The notes below the pieces were generated by a model. The model saw only the letters and a list, made by a program, of their open reading frames with translations, did no database searches and was not told the origin of the DNA. DNA of 64,000 nucleotides, taken from a beta proteobacterium AAP51 (GTDB lineage Bacteria > Pseudomonadota > Gammaproteobacteria > Burkholderiales > Burkholderiaceae_C). Shown one piece after another: positions 1-9,058 of this stretch. Location of the stretch: the NCBI GenBank assembly GCA_001295905.1, contig LJHT01000012.1:1-64000 (forward strand), in the 5' to 3' direction. The translations under genes and the position numbers were made by a program. Position 1 is the first letter of the stretch, and each line of letters begins with the position of its first letter.

Positions 1-235
1 GGCGCAGCCGCGGCGCGGCGCGTGGCGCAGCGGCCGGCGGCGCGGTGGGGGCCAGTTCGCGCACGAAGCTCACCTCGAAGCGGGGGCTGGCACGGTCGGC
101 CGCGCCTTCGCCCAGGCGGGTGGGCAGGGCCCGGCCAGCCAGCCAGAGATGGGCCCCCAGCACCGCCAGCGCCAGCGCCAGCAGGGCCGGCCGGCGCGCC
201 GGCTTCAGGTGCCCGCGGCCGCGACGAAGCAACAC
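1..235 (-). CDS. N-terminal part of a DUF3108-like protein (runs off the left edge)
   Basis: Only the first ~78 codons are present. The leftward frame reads a short basic start, a hydrophobic segment (ALLALALAVLGAHLWLAG) that looks like an inner-membrane anchor or uncleaved signal, then a charged stretch and an Ala/Pro-rich linker. This layout matches the N-terminus of DUF3108 proteins of Burkholderiales, but the diagnostic domain lies outside the window. The start is uncertain: GTG at 235 (or TTG at 232) would overlap the end of the DUF3429 gene by about 30 bp, which suggests translational coupling. Function is unknown. The family name is an inference. Confidence 0.45.
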   Translation of the reverse strand, partial: MLLRRGRGHLKPARRPALLALALAVLGAHLWLAGRALPTRLGEGAADRASPRFEVSFVRELAPTAPPAAAPRAAPRLR

Positions 236-660
236 AGCGCAGCCACGGCGCTGAGGCGGAAGCGCAGGGTCAGCCAGCGCGCCACGCCCTGGGCGGGGTA
301 GAGGCGGCGGTCCGCCGCATAGCAGGCCAGCAGCATCACCCCGTGCAGCACCAGGCCCGACCAGGGCGGCATCAGCACCGCCGGCCAGGCCACCAGCGAA
401 GGCACCACGCCCCACACCAGCAGCGGCGTGGGCGGCTCGGCATGGCGGAAGGCCAGGCCCCAGTGGATGCCGCCCAGGAAGCTGACGATCAGCGCCGCGT
501 ACACCGACAGGGCCTGCGCCACGAAGGCATGTGCTTCTTCGTCACGCACCAGCCACACCAGCAGGGCACCGGCGGCGAAGGGCAGCAGGCCCGCGGCGCC
601 CAGGCGGCGCGCAGAGGCAGGCAAGGGCTCAGGCAGGGGTTGCAGGCTCGCGGTGTTCAT
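205..660 (-). CDS. DUF3429 family integral membrane protein
   Basis: A 151-residue protein with about five hydrophobic segments. After a short soluble N-terminus come helices around residues 22-36, 45-65 (containing GGIHWGLAFR), 80-95, 100-115 and 135-150. The FLGGIHWG motif in the second helix is typical of the DUF3429 family, found in proteobacterial inner membranes and of unknown function. The ATG start at 660 follows a short gap after dsbC. The gene reads in the same direction as dsbC and as the DUF3108-like fragment it overlaps, so the three may be co-transcribed. No enzymatic motif is seen. Confidence 0.8.
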   Translation of the reverse strand: MNTASLQPLPEPLPASARRLGAAGLLPFAAGALLVWLVRDEEAHAFVAQALSVYAALIVSFLGGIHWGLAFRHAEPPTPLLVWGVVPSLVAWPAVLMPPWSGLVLHGVMLLACYAADRRLYPAQGVARWLTLRFRLSAVAALCCFVAAAGT

Positions 661-714
661 CGCGCGATTGTCGCGTGCACGGCCCCGGCCCGCTGTGCGC
701 GGGGCCGCGCCGGG

Positions 715-1476
715 CTACTTCTTCGCAGCCGCGGTCAGCAGGCGCTCGACGGCGTCGGCCGAGATCGCGCCCGGGCGCCGCGTGCCGTCCATGAACAGCA
801 CGGCCGGCGTGCCGTTGATGCGGTGCTTTTCCCCGAAGGCCAGGTTGCGGTCGAGTTCGCCGGCATCGCAGCGGCCGGCCTTGGGGGGCACCACGCCGTC
901 CACCATCCACGCGCGCCAGGTGGCCCCGGGGTCCTTGGCGCAGGTGATGTCGCGCGACTTGGCGGTGGAGTCGGGCCCCAGGATGGGCAGCAGGAAGGTG
1001 TAGATGGTGACGTCCTTCACCGACATCAGGTCGCGCTCGAAGCGCTTGCAGAAGCCGCAATTGGGGTCGGCGAAGACCGCCATCTTGCGGCTGCCGTTGC
1101 CCTGTTTGATGGCGATGGCGTCCTTCAGCGGCAGCTGGTCCCACTCGATGGCCATCAGCTTTTCCACGCGGGCCTGGGTGAGGTCGGTGCGGGTCTTGGT
1201 GTCGATGAGGGAGCCGTTGGCGATGATGAAGTCGCCCTTGTCGTCGCTGTAGATGATCTCGGTGCCGCCGTAGCGCACTTCCCACAGCCCGGGGATGGGG
1301 CTGCGGGTGACCTCGTCGATCTTGGGCAGCTTGGGCAGGCGCTCGGCCAGCGCCTTGCGGATGGCCGCTTCCTGGGCCCAGGCGCTGCTGGGAGACGCCA
1401 ACACGGCCAACAAGGCCAGCGCCAGCGCGGGGGCGGCAACACGCGAAAGCAGGCGGGGGGACGCGGTCAGGTTCAT
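715..1476 (-). CDS. dsbC: DsbC-type thiol:disulfide interchange protein
   Basis: A 253-residue periplasmic disulfide isomerase. A signal peptide ends near SAWAQ (about residue 35). It is followed by an N-terminal dimerisation region and a thioredoxin fold with the active site C140-G-F-C143 (family usual CGYC) in the context FADPNCGFCKRF. A second cysteine pair (DITCAKD, GRCDAGE) matches the structural disulfide of E. coli DsbC. The cis-proline loop is in GTPAVLF. DsbC repairs wrongly paired disulfides in secreted proteins and is kept reduced by DsbD, which is not in this window. The start is the ATG at 1476, placed so that the signal peptide is complete. A longer upstream frame exists but is a shadow of the neighbouring monooxygenase gene. 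Confidence 0.93.
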   Translation of the reverse strand: MNLTASPRLLSRVAAPALALALLAVLASPSSAWAQEAAIRKALAERLPKLPKIDEVTRSPIPGLWEVRYGGTEIIYSDDKGDFIIANGSLIDTKTRTDLTQARVEKLMAIEWDQLPLKDAIAIKQGNGSRKMAVFADPNCGFCKRFERDLMSVKDVTIYTFLLPILGPDSTAKSRDITCAKDPGATWRAWMVDGVVPPKAGRCDAGELDRNLAFGEKHRINGTPAVLFMDGTRRPGAISADAVERLLTAAAKK

Positions 1477-1568
1477 GGCGATGGACTCAAAAGACGAATG
1501 ACGCGAAAGGCAATGAATGCGAAGGGCGAACGTCTGGGTGCGAGGCACGGCGCAGCAGCCAGGCCGGC

Positions 1569-2699
1569 TCAACCACCCAGGGCTCGGCCGGTGAGCAGCC
1601 GCTTCAGCGGCTGCAGCCGGTTGGCCAGGTTCAGGCCGCGGTTGCGGGCTTGTTTCACCCAGGGCTGTTCGCTGGCGAAGAGGTGCAGCAGCCCATCGGT
1701 CACCTGGGCCATGGTACGCACGGGGCCCAGGCGCTGGCGGGCATAACGCGCCAGCAGCCGCGGGTCGCCCAGCGGGCGCCAGGGCTCGCGGGCGGCGCGC
1801 TCGGCCAGCACCTCGGCCAGGGCGGCCACATCGGCCAGGCCCAGGTTCAGCCCCTGGCCGGCCAGCGGGTGCACCACGTGCGCGGCATCGCCCACCAGCA
1901 CCCAGCCGGGGCCGCTGAAACTTTCGGCCTGGGCCAGCATCAAGGGCCAGGTGGCGCGCGGGCCGGCCAGGCGCAGCGCGCCGGCGGCGCCCGCGGTGGC
2001 GTCGTTCAGCGCGGTGGTGAAGCGGCCTTCGTCCATCGCCATGTGGGCAGCGGCCTCGGCTTCGGGCAGCGACCACACCAGCGCCAGGCCGTGGCCGGGC
2101 GCGGGGCGGTCCATGGGCAGCAGCGCCAGCACGTCGGGGCAGCGGAACCATTGCCGCGCCAGCCCGGCGTGGGGGCGGTCGCTCACCAGGCGCGCCGCCA
2201 CGGCGTGCTGTCCGTAGGGGTGGCGGGCCATCTGCACGCCCAGGCCGGCGCGTGTGGCCGAGGCCTTGCCTTCGGCCAGCACCTGCAAGGGAGCAGGCAC
2301 CTCGGCCGCCACGGAAGTGATGTGCGGCGCGAAGCGCACCGCGGCACGCAGCGCGCGCTCGAGCTCGGCGGTGTCGACGATCCAGGCCAGCTCGGGCAGG
2401 GCCTGTTGCCAGGCCGAGAAGTCGAGGGCGGCGCCGGGCGCGTCGCCTTCGATGTGCATCTCGTGCACCGCGGTGCGGGCGTCGGCCGGCAGGGCGTCCC
2501 ACACCTTCAGCTGTTGCAGCAGCCGCACCGAAGCGGCGTTCAGCGCGTAGGCGCGCACGTCGGCGCGCTCGGGTTCGGCCAGGCTGCCCAGCAAGGCCAC
2601 GCGCAGGCCCTGGCGCGAGAGCGCCAGCGCTGCGCACAGGCCGGTGGCGCCGGTGCCGCGCACGAGGACGTCGTGCCCCGGGGTGTCTGAACCTTGCAT
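1569..2699 (-). CDS. UbiH/UbiF-type FAD-dependent monooxygenase
   Basis: A 376-residue flavoprotein of the UbiH/PHBH class. The dinucleotide-binding motif GTGATG is at residues 15-20. The second FAD motif GDAAHVVHPLAGQGLNLGL starts at residue 270, and the family DG-type middle region lies between. Family members hydroxylate aromatic rings using NAD(P)H and O2, and those with this C-terminal motif usually act in ubiquinone biosynthesis. The exact position on the ring (UbiH, UbiF or UbiI) cannot be decided from sequence alone. The ATG at 2699 faces the MOSC gene divergently with about 100 bp between. dsbC follows 92 bp downstream in the same direction. Confidence 0.85.
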   Translation of the reverse strand: MQGSDTPGHDVLVRGTGATGLCAALALSRQGLRVALLGSLAEPERADVRAYALNAASVRLLQQLKVWDALPADARTAVHEMHIEGDAPGAALDFSAWQQALPELAWIVDTAELERALRAAVRFAPHITSVAAEVPAPLQVLAEGKASATRAGLGVQMARHPYGQHAVAARLVSDRPHAGLARQWFRCPDVLALLPMDRPAPGHGLALVWSLPEAEAAAHMAMDEGRFTTALNDATAGAAGALRLAGPRATWPLMLAQAESFSGPGWVLVGDAAHVVHPLAGQGLNLGLADVAALAEVLAERAAREPWRPLGDPRLLARYARQRLGPVRTMAQVTDGLLHLFASEQPWVKQARNRGLNLANRLQPLKRLLTGRALGG

Positions 2700-2799
2700 C
2701 GCTTCATTGTAGGCAGCGCCCCGGCGGCACAATGCCGCGCTGCCGCGAGCCCCCAGCAGCTTGTCGAAACCGGTCTGCCGCCGTCTTTGGAGCCCCGCC

Positions 2800-3690
2800 T
2801 TGAACGCGCCCAACCCTGCCCGCCCCGACCCCACCCAGCCCGGCACTCCCAGCACGGTAGCCGCGCTGGCCCTGCACCCCATCAAGTCTTGCGGCGGCAT
2901 CGAACTGCGCGAAGCCTTGCTCGCGGAAACCGGCCTGGAGTTCGACCGCGCCTGGATGGTGGTGGACGAGCACGGTGAGATGTTCACCCAGCGCGAACTG
3001 CCGCGCATGGCGCTCATCCAGCCCACGCTGCGCCACAGCGACCTGGTGCTGCGCGCCCCCGGCATGCTGGCGCTGCACCTGGAGCTAGGCACCGTGGAAG
3101 CCCCGACCCGCGTGCGCGTGTGGGACGACGTGGTGAAAGCCTACGACATGGGCGCGCTGGCGGCCCAATGGTTCAGCGACTTCCTCGGCCGCAAGGTGCG
3201 GCTGGCGCGTTTCGACCCCGAAGAGCAGCGCCTCTCCGACCCGCAGTGGACGGGCACCCTGCAGGCCGAAAACCAGTTCGCCGACGGCTTTCCGCTGCTG
3301 GTGGCCAACCAGGCTTCGCTGGACGAACTGAACGGCCGCCTCGCCGCCAAGGGCGCGGCGCCAGTGCCCATGCAGCGCTTCCGGCCCAACCTGGTGCTGC
3401 AGGGCCTGCAGCCCTGGGACGAGGACCACATCGACGAGATCGACATCACCACGGCCGAAGGTGTGGTCACCCTGCGCCTGGTGAAACCCTGCACGCGCTG
3501 CAGCATCCCCAACATCGACCCCGCCAGCGCCGAAGCCGGCCCCGAGCCCGGCCTCACGCTGGCCGGCTACCGCAGCGACCCGCGCATGAACGGTGCCATC
3601 ACCTTCGGCATGAACGCCGTCATCGTGCAGGGCGTGGAGCACACGCTGCGCGTGGGCCAGCCGGTGGCCGTGCGCCACAAGTTCGACTGA
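2800..3690 (+). CDS. MOSC domain protein (YcbX-like)
   Basis: A 296-residue protein with an N-terminal MOSC beta-barrel domain (ALALHPIKSCGGIEL ... FDRAWMVVDEHGEMFTQRE) and a C-terminal MOSC domain. The putative Moco-binding cysteine region KPCTRCSIPNID has C231 and C234, and a later block NGAITFGMNAVI is also typical. YcbX/mARC-type proteins carry a sulfurated molybdenum cofactor and reduce N-hydroxylated compounds; in bacteria they detoxify base analogues. Start choice: TTG at 2800 has GGAG 7 bp upstream and gives a sensible N-terminus. An earlier in-frame TTG at 2761 has no such site. The gene diverges from the monooxygenase and converges on the pirin gene. Confidence 0.85.
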   Translation: MNAPNPARPDPTQPGTPSTVAALALHPIKSCGGIELREALLAETGLEFDRAWMVVDEHGEMFTQRELPRMALIQPTLRHSDLVLRAPGMLALHLELGTVEAPTRVRVWDDVVKAYDMGALAAQWFSDFLGRKVRLARFDPEEQRLSDPQWTGTLQAENQFADGFPLLVANQASLDELNGRLAAKGAAPVPMQRFRPNLVLQGLQPWDEDHIDEIDITTAEGVVTLRLVKPCTRCSIPNIDPASAEAGPEPGLTLAGYRSDPRMNGAITFGMNAVIVQGVEHTLRVGQPVAVRHKFD

Positions 3691-3701
3691 AGGGCGCGGG
3701 C

Positions 3702-3743
3702 CGGGCTCACACCGTCGGGCTCATGCTGTTGGGCTCATAAGGC
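3702..3743. repeat. Three 14-bp tandem repeats at the pirin stop codon
   Basis: Three imperfect copies of a 14-bp unit (core GGGCTCA) lie between the MOSC gene and the end of the pirin gene. The rightmost copy contains the pirin stop codon. On the pirin strand each copy carries TGA (at 3737-3735, 3723-3721 and 3709-3707), so the three copies place a stop in each reading frame. Confidence 0.7.
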
Positions 3744-4613
3744 TGGGCGTCTGTCAGGCAGCGGGATCGACTCCGTCTCGCCCGGCACCGGCGCAAAACG
3801 CCCGGCGGCCCAGTCTTCGGCGGCCTGCACGATGCGCTCTTTCCGCGACGAGACGAAGTTCCACCACATGTGGCGATGACCCAGCGGCGCGCCGCCCACC
3901 AGCACCACGCGGGCTTCGCCCTCGGCGCTGAGCATGGGCTCTTCACCGGCGGCCAGCACCACCAGGCGGCCGGGCGGCAGGTCTTCACCGTCCAGCTGCG
4001 CCCGGCCTTCCACCACGTAGAGCGCGCGCTCCTCGGCCAGCGGCAGCGGAAAGGCATCGCCCGCCGACAGCGCGATGTCGAGGTAGAGCGTGGGCGAGCG
4101 TACCGCCACGGGCGAGGCGGCGCCGAAGGCCTCGCCCACCAGCACGCGCAGGCGCGCGCCGCCCACCTCCAGCGCAGGGATGTCGGCCGCCGGCGTGTGG
4201 CTGAAGGCCGGCGCCATCTCTTCATCGGCCGCGGGCAAGGCCACCCACAGCTGCAGGCCGTGGCTGCGCCGCGCCACCTGGCGCAGGTCCTCGGGGGTGC
4301 GCTCGCTGTGCACGATGCCGCGGCCGGCGGTCATCCAGTTCACGGCGCCGGGCTCGATGCGCTGCACCACGCCCAGGCTGTCGCGGTGCTGCATGGCGCC
4401 TTCGAAGAGGTAGGTCACCGTGGCCAGGCCGATGTGGGGGTGCGCGCGCACGTCGTGCTGGTCCTGCGGGCCGGCTTCCACCGGGCCGAAGTGGTCGAAA
4501 AACACGAAGGGCCCCACGGCCTGGCGCGCAGCGGCCGGCAGGTAGCGCCGCACGGTGAAGCCGCCGCCCAGGTCTTTGGCATGCGGCGCGATCAGCTCTC
4601 GGGTGGGGTTCAT
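3735..4613 (-). CDS. Pirin family protein
   Basis: A 292-residue bicupin. The N-terminal cupin carries the four metal ligands of pirins: H58 and H60 (RAHPHIGLATVTYLFEG) and H102 and E104 (GIVHSER), spaced as in human pirin. The C-terminal cupin is also present (PLYVVEG-like block, then GHRHMWWNFVSS). Bacterial homologues include quercetin 2,3-dioxygenases (YhhW) and regulators of central metabolism, and the substrate cannot be read from sequence. The ATG at 4613 lies back-to-back with ychF, 52 bp apart. A longer frame upstream is the shadow of ychF. The gene ends inside the 14-bp repeat array described separately. Confidence 0.9.
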   Translation of the reverse strand: MNPTRELIAPHAKDLGGGFTVRRYLPAAARQAVGPFVFFDHFGPVEAGPQDQHDVRAHPHIGLATVTYLFEGAMQHRDSLGVVQRIEPGAVNWMTAGRGIVHSERTPEDLRQVARRSHGLQLWVALPAADEEMAPAFSHTPAADIPALEVGGARLRVLVGEAFGAASPVAVRSPTLYLDIALSAGDAFPLPLAEERALYVVEGRAQLDGEDLPPGRLVVLAAGEEPMLSAEGEARVVLVGGAPLGHRHMWWNFVSSRKERIVQAAEDWAAGRFAPVPGETESIPLPDRRPAL

Positions 4614-4665
4614 CGGCGCAGTGTAGGAAAATCGCGGGTTACCCGCTCCCTCGAAAGCACCCCCC

Positions 4666-5760
4666 ATGAGCCTCAAGTGCGGCATCGTCGGCCTGCCCAA
4701 TGTCGGCAAATCGACCCTCTTCAACGCGTTGACGAAAGCCGGCATCGCGGCCGAGAACTACCCTTTCTGCACCATCGAACCCAACGTGGGCGTGGTGGAA
4801 CTGCCCGACCCGCGCCTGGCCGCGCTGGCCGCCATCGTCAAGCCCGAGAAGATCGTGCCGGCCATCGTCGAGTTCGTCGACATCGCCGGCCTCGTGGCCG
4901 GTGCCAGCAAGGGTGAGGGCCTGGGCAACCAGTTCCTCAGCCACATCCGCGAGACGGACGCCATCGTCAACGTGGTGCGCTGTTTCGAAGACGACAACGT
5001 GATCCACGTCGCCGGCCGCGTGGACCCCATCGCCGACATCGAGGTCATCCAGACCGAACTGTGCCTGGCCGACCTGTCCACCGTGGAAAAGAGCCTGCAC
5101 CGCTACGTGAAGGCCGCGCGCAGCGGCAACGACAAGGAAGCCGCCGCGCTGGTGAAGGTGCTGGAGAAGTGCCAGACCGCGCTGGACCAGGCGCAGCCCG
5201 TGCGCAGCATCAGCTTCAGCAAGGAAGAACTCGTCATCCTGAAGCCGCTGTGCCTCATCACGGCCAAGCCGGCGATGTTCGTGGGCAACGTCAGCGAGAC
5301 CGGCTTCGAGAACAACCCCTTCCTCGACCGCCTGCGTGAGTTCGCCGCCAGGCAGAACGCACCCGTGGTGGCCATCTGCGCCAAGACCGAGGCCGAGCTC
5401 GCCGACATGGGCGACGAGGACAAAGCCATGTTCCTGCAGGAAATGGGGCAGGACGAGCCAGGCCTGAACCGGCTGATACGCGCCGCCTTCAAGCTGCTGG
5501 GCCTGCAGACCTACTTCACCGCCGGCGTGAAGGAAGTGCGCGCCTGGACGGTGCCCATCGGCGCCACCGGGCCGCAGGCGGCGGGCGTCATCCACACCGA
5601 TTTCGAACGCGGCTTCATCCGCGCCCAGACCATCGCCTTCGACGACTTCATCGCCTTCAAAGGCGAACAAGGCGCGAAAGACGCCGGCAAGATGCGCGCC
5701 GAAGGCAAGGAGTACGTGGTGAAGGACGGCGACGTGATGAACTTCCTGTTCAACGTCTGA
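4666..5760 (+). CDS. ychF: YchF, Obg-family P-loop ATPase
   Basis: A 364-residue protein of the normal family length. The P-loop is GLPNVGKST (residues 9-17) and the switch/G3 region is [20 protein letters not shown]. The G4 position reads NVSE instead of NKxD, which explains why YchF prefers ATP. A coiled-coil insert follows, then a C-terminal TGS domain ([13 protein letters not shown] ... [17 protein letters not shown], ending [19 protein letters not shown]). YchF binds ribosomes and tempers the oxidative stress response. The ATG at 4666 matches the conserved start [12 protein letters not shown]. Confidence 0.97.
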   Translation: MSLKCGIVGLPNVGKSTLFNALTKAGIAAENYPFCTIEPNVGVVELPDPRLAALAAIVKPEKIVPAIVEFVDIAGLVAGASKGEGLGNQFLSHIRETDAIVNVVRCFEDDNVIHVAGRVDPIADIEVIQTELCLADLSTVEKSLHRYVKAARSGNDKEAAALVKVLEKCQTALDQAQPVRSISFSKEELVILKPLCLITAKPAMFVGNVSETGFENNPFLDRLREFAARQNAPVVAICAKTEAELADMGDEDKAMFLQEMGQDEPGLNRLIRAAFKLLGLQTYFTAGVKEVRAWTVPIGATGPQAAGVIHTDFERGFIRAQTIAFDDFIAFKGEQGAKDAGKMRAEGKEYVVKDGDVMNFLFNV

Positions 5761-5805
5761 GCCTTCTTGCCCCCGGACTGGCCCGTGCCGCCTTAGAGTG
5801 CGGCC

Positions 5806-8800
5806 ATGATCGAAGGCGCGAGCGCTGCACCCAGCCCGGCCACCGCCCGCGCACAAGTGATGGCGGGCACCGCGCTGGCCTACACGCTGGCCGGTGGCCT
5901 GGCCCTGTTCCTGGCGGGCCCGCCTGCCTATGCGGCACCGCTGTTCCCAGCGGCCGGCGTGGCGCTGGCCGCGGTGCTGGTATTCGGGCGCGCAGCCTTG
6001 CTGGGGGTGCTGCTGGGCGCCTTGCTCGTGAACGGCAGCCTGCTGGCCGTGCGTGGCATGGCAGGCTGGGTCAGCCTGGCCCTGCCGCTGGCCTGCGCCC
6101 TGGGGGCGGTGCTGCAGGCAGCGGTGGCGGCCGCACTGGTGCGGCGCCATGTCGGGCAACCGCTGGTGCTGGACGCGCCGCGCGACATCGCGCGCTTCGC
6201 CCTGCTGGGCGGCCTGCTGGGCTGCGTGCCCAGCGCCAGCGTGGCGACCCTGGCGCTGCTCACCCTGGGTGGTCTGCCACCGGCTGCAGCGGCTTCCACC
6301 TGGCTCACCTGGTGGGCGGGCGACGCCCTGGGCGTGATGATCGGCGCGCCCCTGGCCTTGACGCTGATCGGCCGTCCGCGCGACGACTGGCGCCCGCGCG
6401 CGCGCACCCTGGCTGTGCCGATGCTCGCTGCCCTGGCCCTGCTGGCCACGGGCCTGCTGCGGCTGGCTGAGGTGGACCGCCAGCGCGCCCAGGCCGCCTT
6501 CGAGCGCGACGCCAACCGCCTGGCCGCTGCGGCCGAGGCCCAGCTGGCGGTGCCCCTGTACGCCCTGCAGGCCCTGCACACCAGCGCCCTGCTGCGCGAG
6601 ACGCTGGACGCCGGCGCGCTGCAGCAGGCCGGGGCGGCCTGGCTGGCCCGGCAGCCTTCGCACCTGCTGGCCATGGGCTACAGCGAACGCGTGCCGCTGC
6701 AAGGCCTGGCCGCCTTCGAGGCTGCGGCGCAGGCCGAGGGATTGCCGAGTTACCGCGTCTTCGACCGCGATGAAGGCGCCGCACGGGCCGCCGATGCCGA
6801 GGTGGTGGCCGTCCGCCACATCACGCCGCTGGAACCCAACCGCGGTGCCCTGGGCGTGAACGCGCTGTCCATTCCCGCTGCGCGCACCGCCATCCTGGCC
6901 ACCCGGGCCAGCGGGCAACCCGCAGTGAGCGAAGGCTTTCGCCTGACCCAGGCCCAAGATGATGAAACCGGCGTCGTCATCTACCAGGCGCTTTACCGCG
7001 GCGGCACGTTGGCAACGGCCACCGAAGCCGAGCGCGTGGCCGGCTTTCGCGGCGTGGTGTTCGTCACCGTGCCCACCGAAAGGGCGCTGGCCGGCCTGGC
7101 ACGCGGGCCGAAGGCCTACCTGCAGTGGTGCCTGGTGGACACCGACAGCCGCGCGCAGCGCCGCCGCCTCGCCGGCCCGACGGGCTGCGACACCCGCAGC
7201 CCGCCACAGGCCGGGCTGAGCGCCGTGCGCCCGGTGTCGCTGGGCGGTCGCCTGCTGGAGCTGCGCATGGCCACGGTCGCGGGCGCACCACCCGAAGAAG
7301 CCGAGGGCGTGTGGATGTTGTCGCTGGTGGGGCTGGCGGCTGTTTCGCTGCTGGGCGCGCTGCTGCTCACCGTGACCGGCCACAGCCGCCGCACCGAGCG
7401 TGCGGTGAACAGCGCCACCGCCGAACTGAGGCGCGAGATACGCGACCGCGCCGCGGCCGAGGCCGCGCTGCGCGAGAGCGAAGAGCGCCTGCGCAGCATC
7501 CTCGACAACGCCCCGCTGGGAGTGATGTTCCTCGACCCCCAGGGCCACCTCATCGACTGCAACCCACACTTCGCCAGCATGGCCGGCCGCACGCCCGAGC
7601 AGCTGCGCGGCGTGGCGGTCACCGAGTACGTACAGGCCGACGAGCTGCCGCGCATCCAGGCCCTGCGCCGCCAGTTGCTGGAAGGCGCCACCACCTGCCT
7701 GCTGGAGCCGCTGCGCCTGCGCCATGCCAACGGGCGCGAGATCGTGGTGCGCGTGCGCGCCAACGCGCTGCGCAGCGCGCAGGGCCGCGTGCTGCGCATG
7801 GTGGGCGTGGTGGAAGACATCACCGAGCACCTGCGTCTGGTGGACAGCGAACAGGCCCTGCAGCGCGCCGAAGCCGCCAACCGCGCCAAGAGCGAGTTCC
7901 TCTCGCGCATGAGCCACGAGCTGCGCACGCCGCTGAACGCGATGATCGGCTTCGCCCAGCTGCTGGGCCTGGACCGCGAGCCCGCGCTGCCGCCGCAGCA
8001 GCGCGATTGGGCGCAGCAGATCCAGCGCGCGGGCTGGCACCTGCTGGAGATGATCAACGAGACGCTGGATCTGGCGCGCATCGAAAGTGGTGCGGTGAAG
8101 CTGGAAACCGCGCCCCTGGTGCTGCCACCGCTGGTGGCGGCCTGCCGCGCGATGGTGGCCACGCCCGCGGCGCAGCGCGGCATCCGCATCGAGGAAAGCT
8201 TCGACGCCGATGCCACGGCCGTGATGGCCGACCCCCTGCGGCTGCGCCAGGTGCTGACCAACCTGCTGTCCAACGCGGTGAAGTACAACGTGGAAGGCGG
8301 CGCGGTCACGGTGCGCACGCGCCGCCTGGCAGGGCCCGACGGCGATGTGATCGAGATTGCCGTGGCCGACACCGGCCTGGGCATGACGCCCGCCCAGCAG
8401 AGCCAGCTCTTCCAGCCCTACAACCGCCTGGGGCGCGAGAATACGCCCATCGAGGGCACGGGCATCGGCCTGGTCATCAGCCGCCGCCTGGCCGAGCTGA
8501 TGAGCGGCACGCTGCACGCCAGCAGCGAGGCCGGCCAGGGCTCCATCTTCACGCTGCGCCTGCCGGCCGCCGCTGCCACCGAGCTGCCGCCTGCGGCCTA
8601 CAGCCACACCTCGCCGGCGCCCTACCAGCAAAGGCTGGTGCACTACGTGGAAGACAACGAGACCAACATCGAGGTGATGCGCGGCGTGCTGGCGCAGCGT
8701 GCGCAGATCGTGCTGAAGACCTCGCAGCTGGGCCTGGACGGCCTGGCCGCCATCCGCGCGCAGCGGCCCGACCTCATCCTGCTGGACATGCAGCTGCCCG

Positions 8801-9015
8801 ACATCAGCGGCCTGGAACTGCTGCGCCACCTGAAGCAGGACGAAAGCGTGGCCGACATCCCGGTGGTGGTGGTGTCTGCCGACGCCACGCTGTCCTCCAC
8901 CGAACAGGCGCTCACCTCGGGCGCGGCGCACTACGTCACCAAGCCGGTGGACGTGGCGCAGTTCCTGAACATCATCGACGGCATCCTCGAACAGGCCGAG
9001 ACCCGCTGGGGTTGA
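5806..9015 (+). CDS. Hybrid sensor histidine kinase (MASE1-CHASE-PAS-HisKA-HATPase-REC)
   Basis: A 1069-residue membrane kinase. Residues ~15-220 form a multi-helix MASE1-like membrane sensor. Residues ~225-490 form a periplasmic CHASE-like domain (EPNRGALGVNALSIPAARTAI), followed by another membrane helix near 500-520. A PAS domain spans ~555-680. The dimerisation helix carries H704 in FLSRMSHELRTPLNAMIGF, and the ATPase domain has N, G1 and G2 boxes (LSNAVKYN, ADTGLGM, GTGIGLVIS). The C-terminal receiver has the phospho-acceptor D994 (ILLDMQLPD) and lysine in YVTKPVD. Phosphate probably passes from H704 to D994 and then to an Hpt protein not encoded nearby. The first strand reads VEDN instead of VDD. 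The stimulus is unknown. The gene stands alone between ychF and nadC. Confidence 0.9.
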   Translation: MIEGASAAPSPATARAQVMAGTALAYTLAGGLALFLAGPPAYAAPLFPAAGVALAAVLVFGRAALLGVLLGALLVNGSLLAVRGMAGWVSLALPLACALGAVLQAAVAAALVRRHVGQPLVLDAPRDIARFALLGGLLGCVPSASVATLALLTLGGLPPAAAASTWLTWWAGDALGVMIGAPLALTLIGRPRDDWRPRARTLAVPMLAALALLATGLLRLAEVDRQRAQAAFERDANRLAAAAEAQLAVPLYALQALHTSALLRETLDAGALQQAGAAWLARQPSHLLAMGYSERVPLQGLAAFEAAAQAEGLPSYRVFDRDEGAARAADAEVVAVRHITPLEPNRGALGVNALSIPAARTAILATRASGQPAVSEGFRLTQAQDDETGVVIYQALYRGGTLATATEAERVAGFRGVVFVTVPTERALAGLARGPKAYLQWCLVDTDSRAQRRRLAGPTGCDTRSPPQAGLSAVRPVSLGGRLLELRMATVAGAPPEEAEGVWMLSLVGLAAVSLLGALLLTVTGHSRRTERAVNSATAELRREIRDRAAAEAALRESEERLRSILDNAPLGVMFLDPQGHLIDCNPHFASMAGRTPEQLRGVAVTEYVQADELPRIQALRRQLLEGATTCLLEPLRLRHANGREIVVRVRANALRSAQGRVLRMVGVVEDITEHLRLVDSEQALQRAEAANRAKSEFLSRMSHELRTPLNAMIGFAQLLGLDREPALPPQQRDWAQQIQRAGWHLLEMINETLDLARIESGAVKLETAPLVLPPLVAACRAMVATPAAQRGIRIEESFDADATAVMADPLRLRQVLTNLLSNAVKYNVEGGAVTVRTRRLAGPDGDVIEIAVADTGLGMTPAQQSQLFQPYNRLGRENTPIEGTGIGLVISRRLAELMSGTLHASSEAGQGSIFTLRLPAAAATELPPAAYSHTSPAPYQQRLVHYVEDNETNIEVMRGVLAQRAQIVLKTSQLGLDGLAAIRAQRPDLILLDMQLPDISGLELLRHLKQDESVADIPVVVVSADATLSSTEQALTSGAAHYVTKPVDVAQFLNIIDGILEQAETRWG

Positions 9016-9058
9016 CGCCAGCGCCCACCCACCCCGAACACCCACGGCCCGCACGCCC

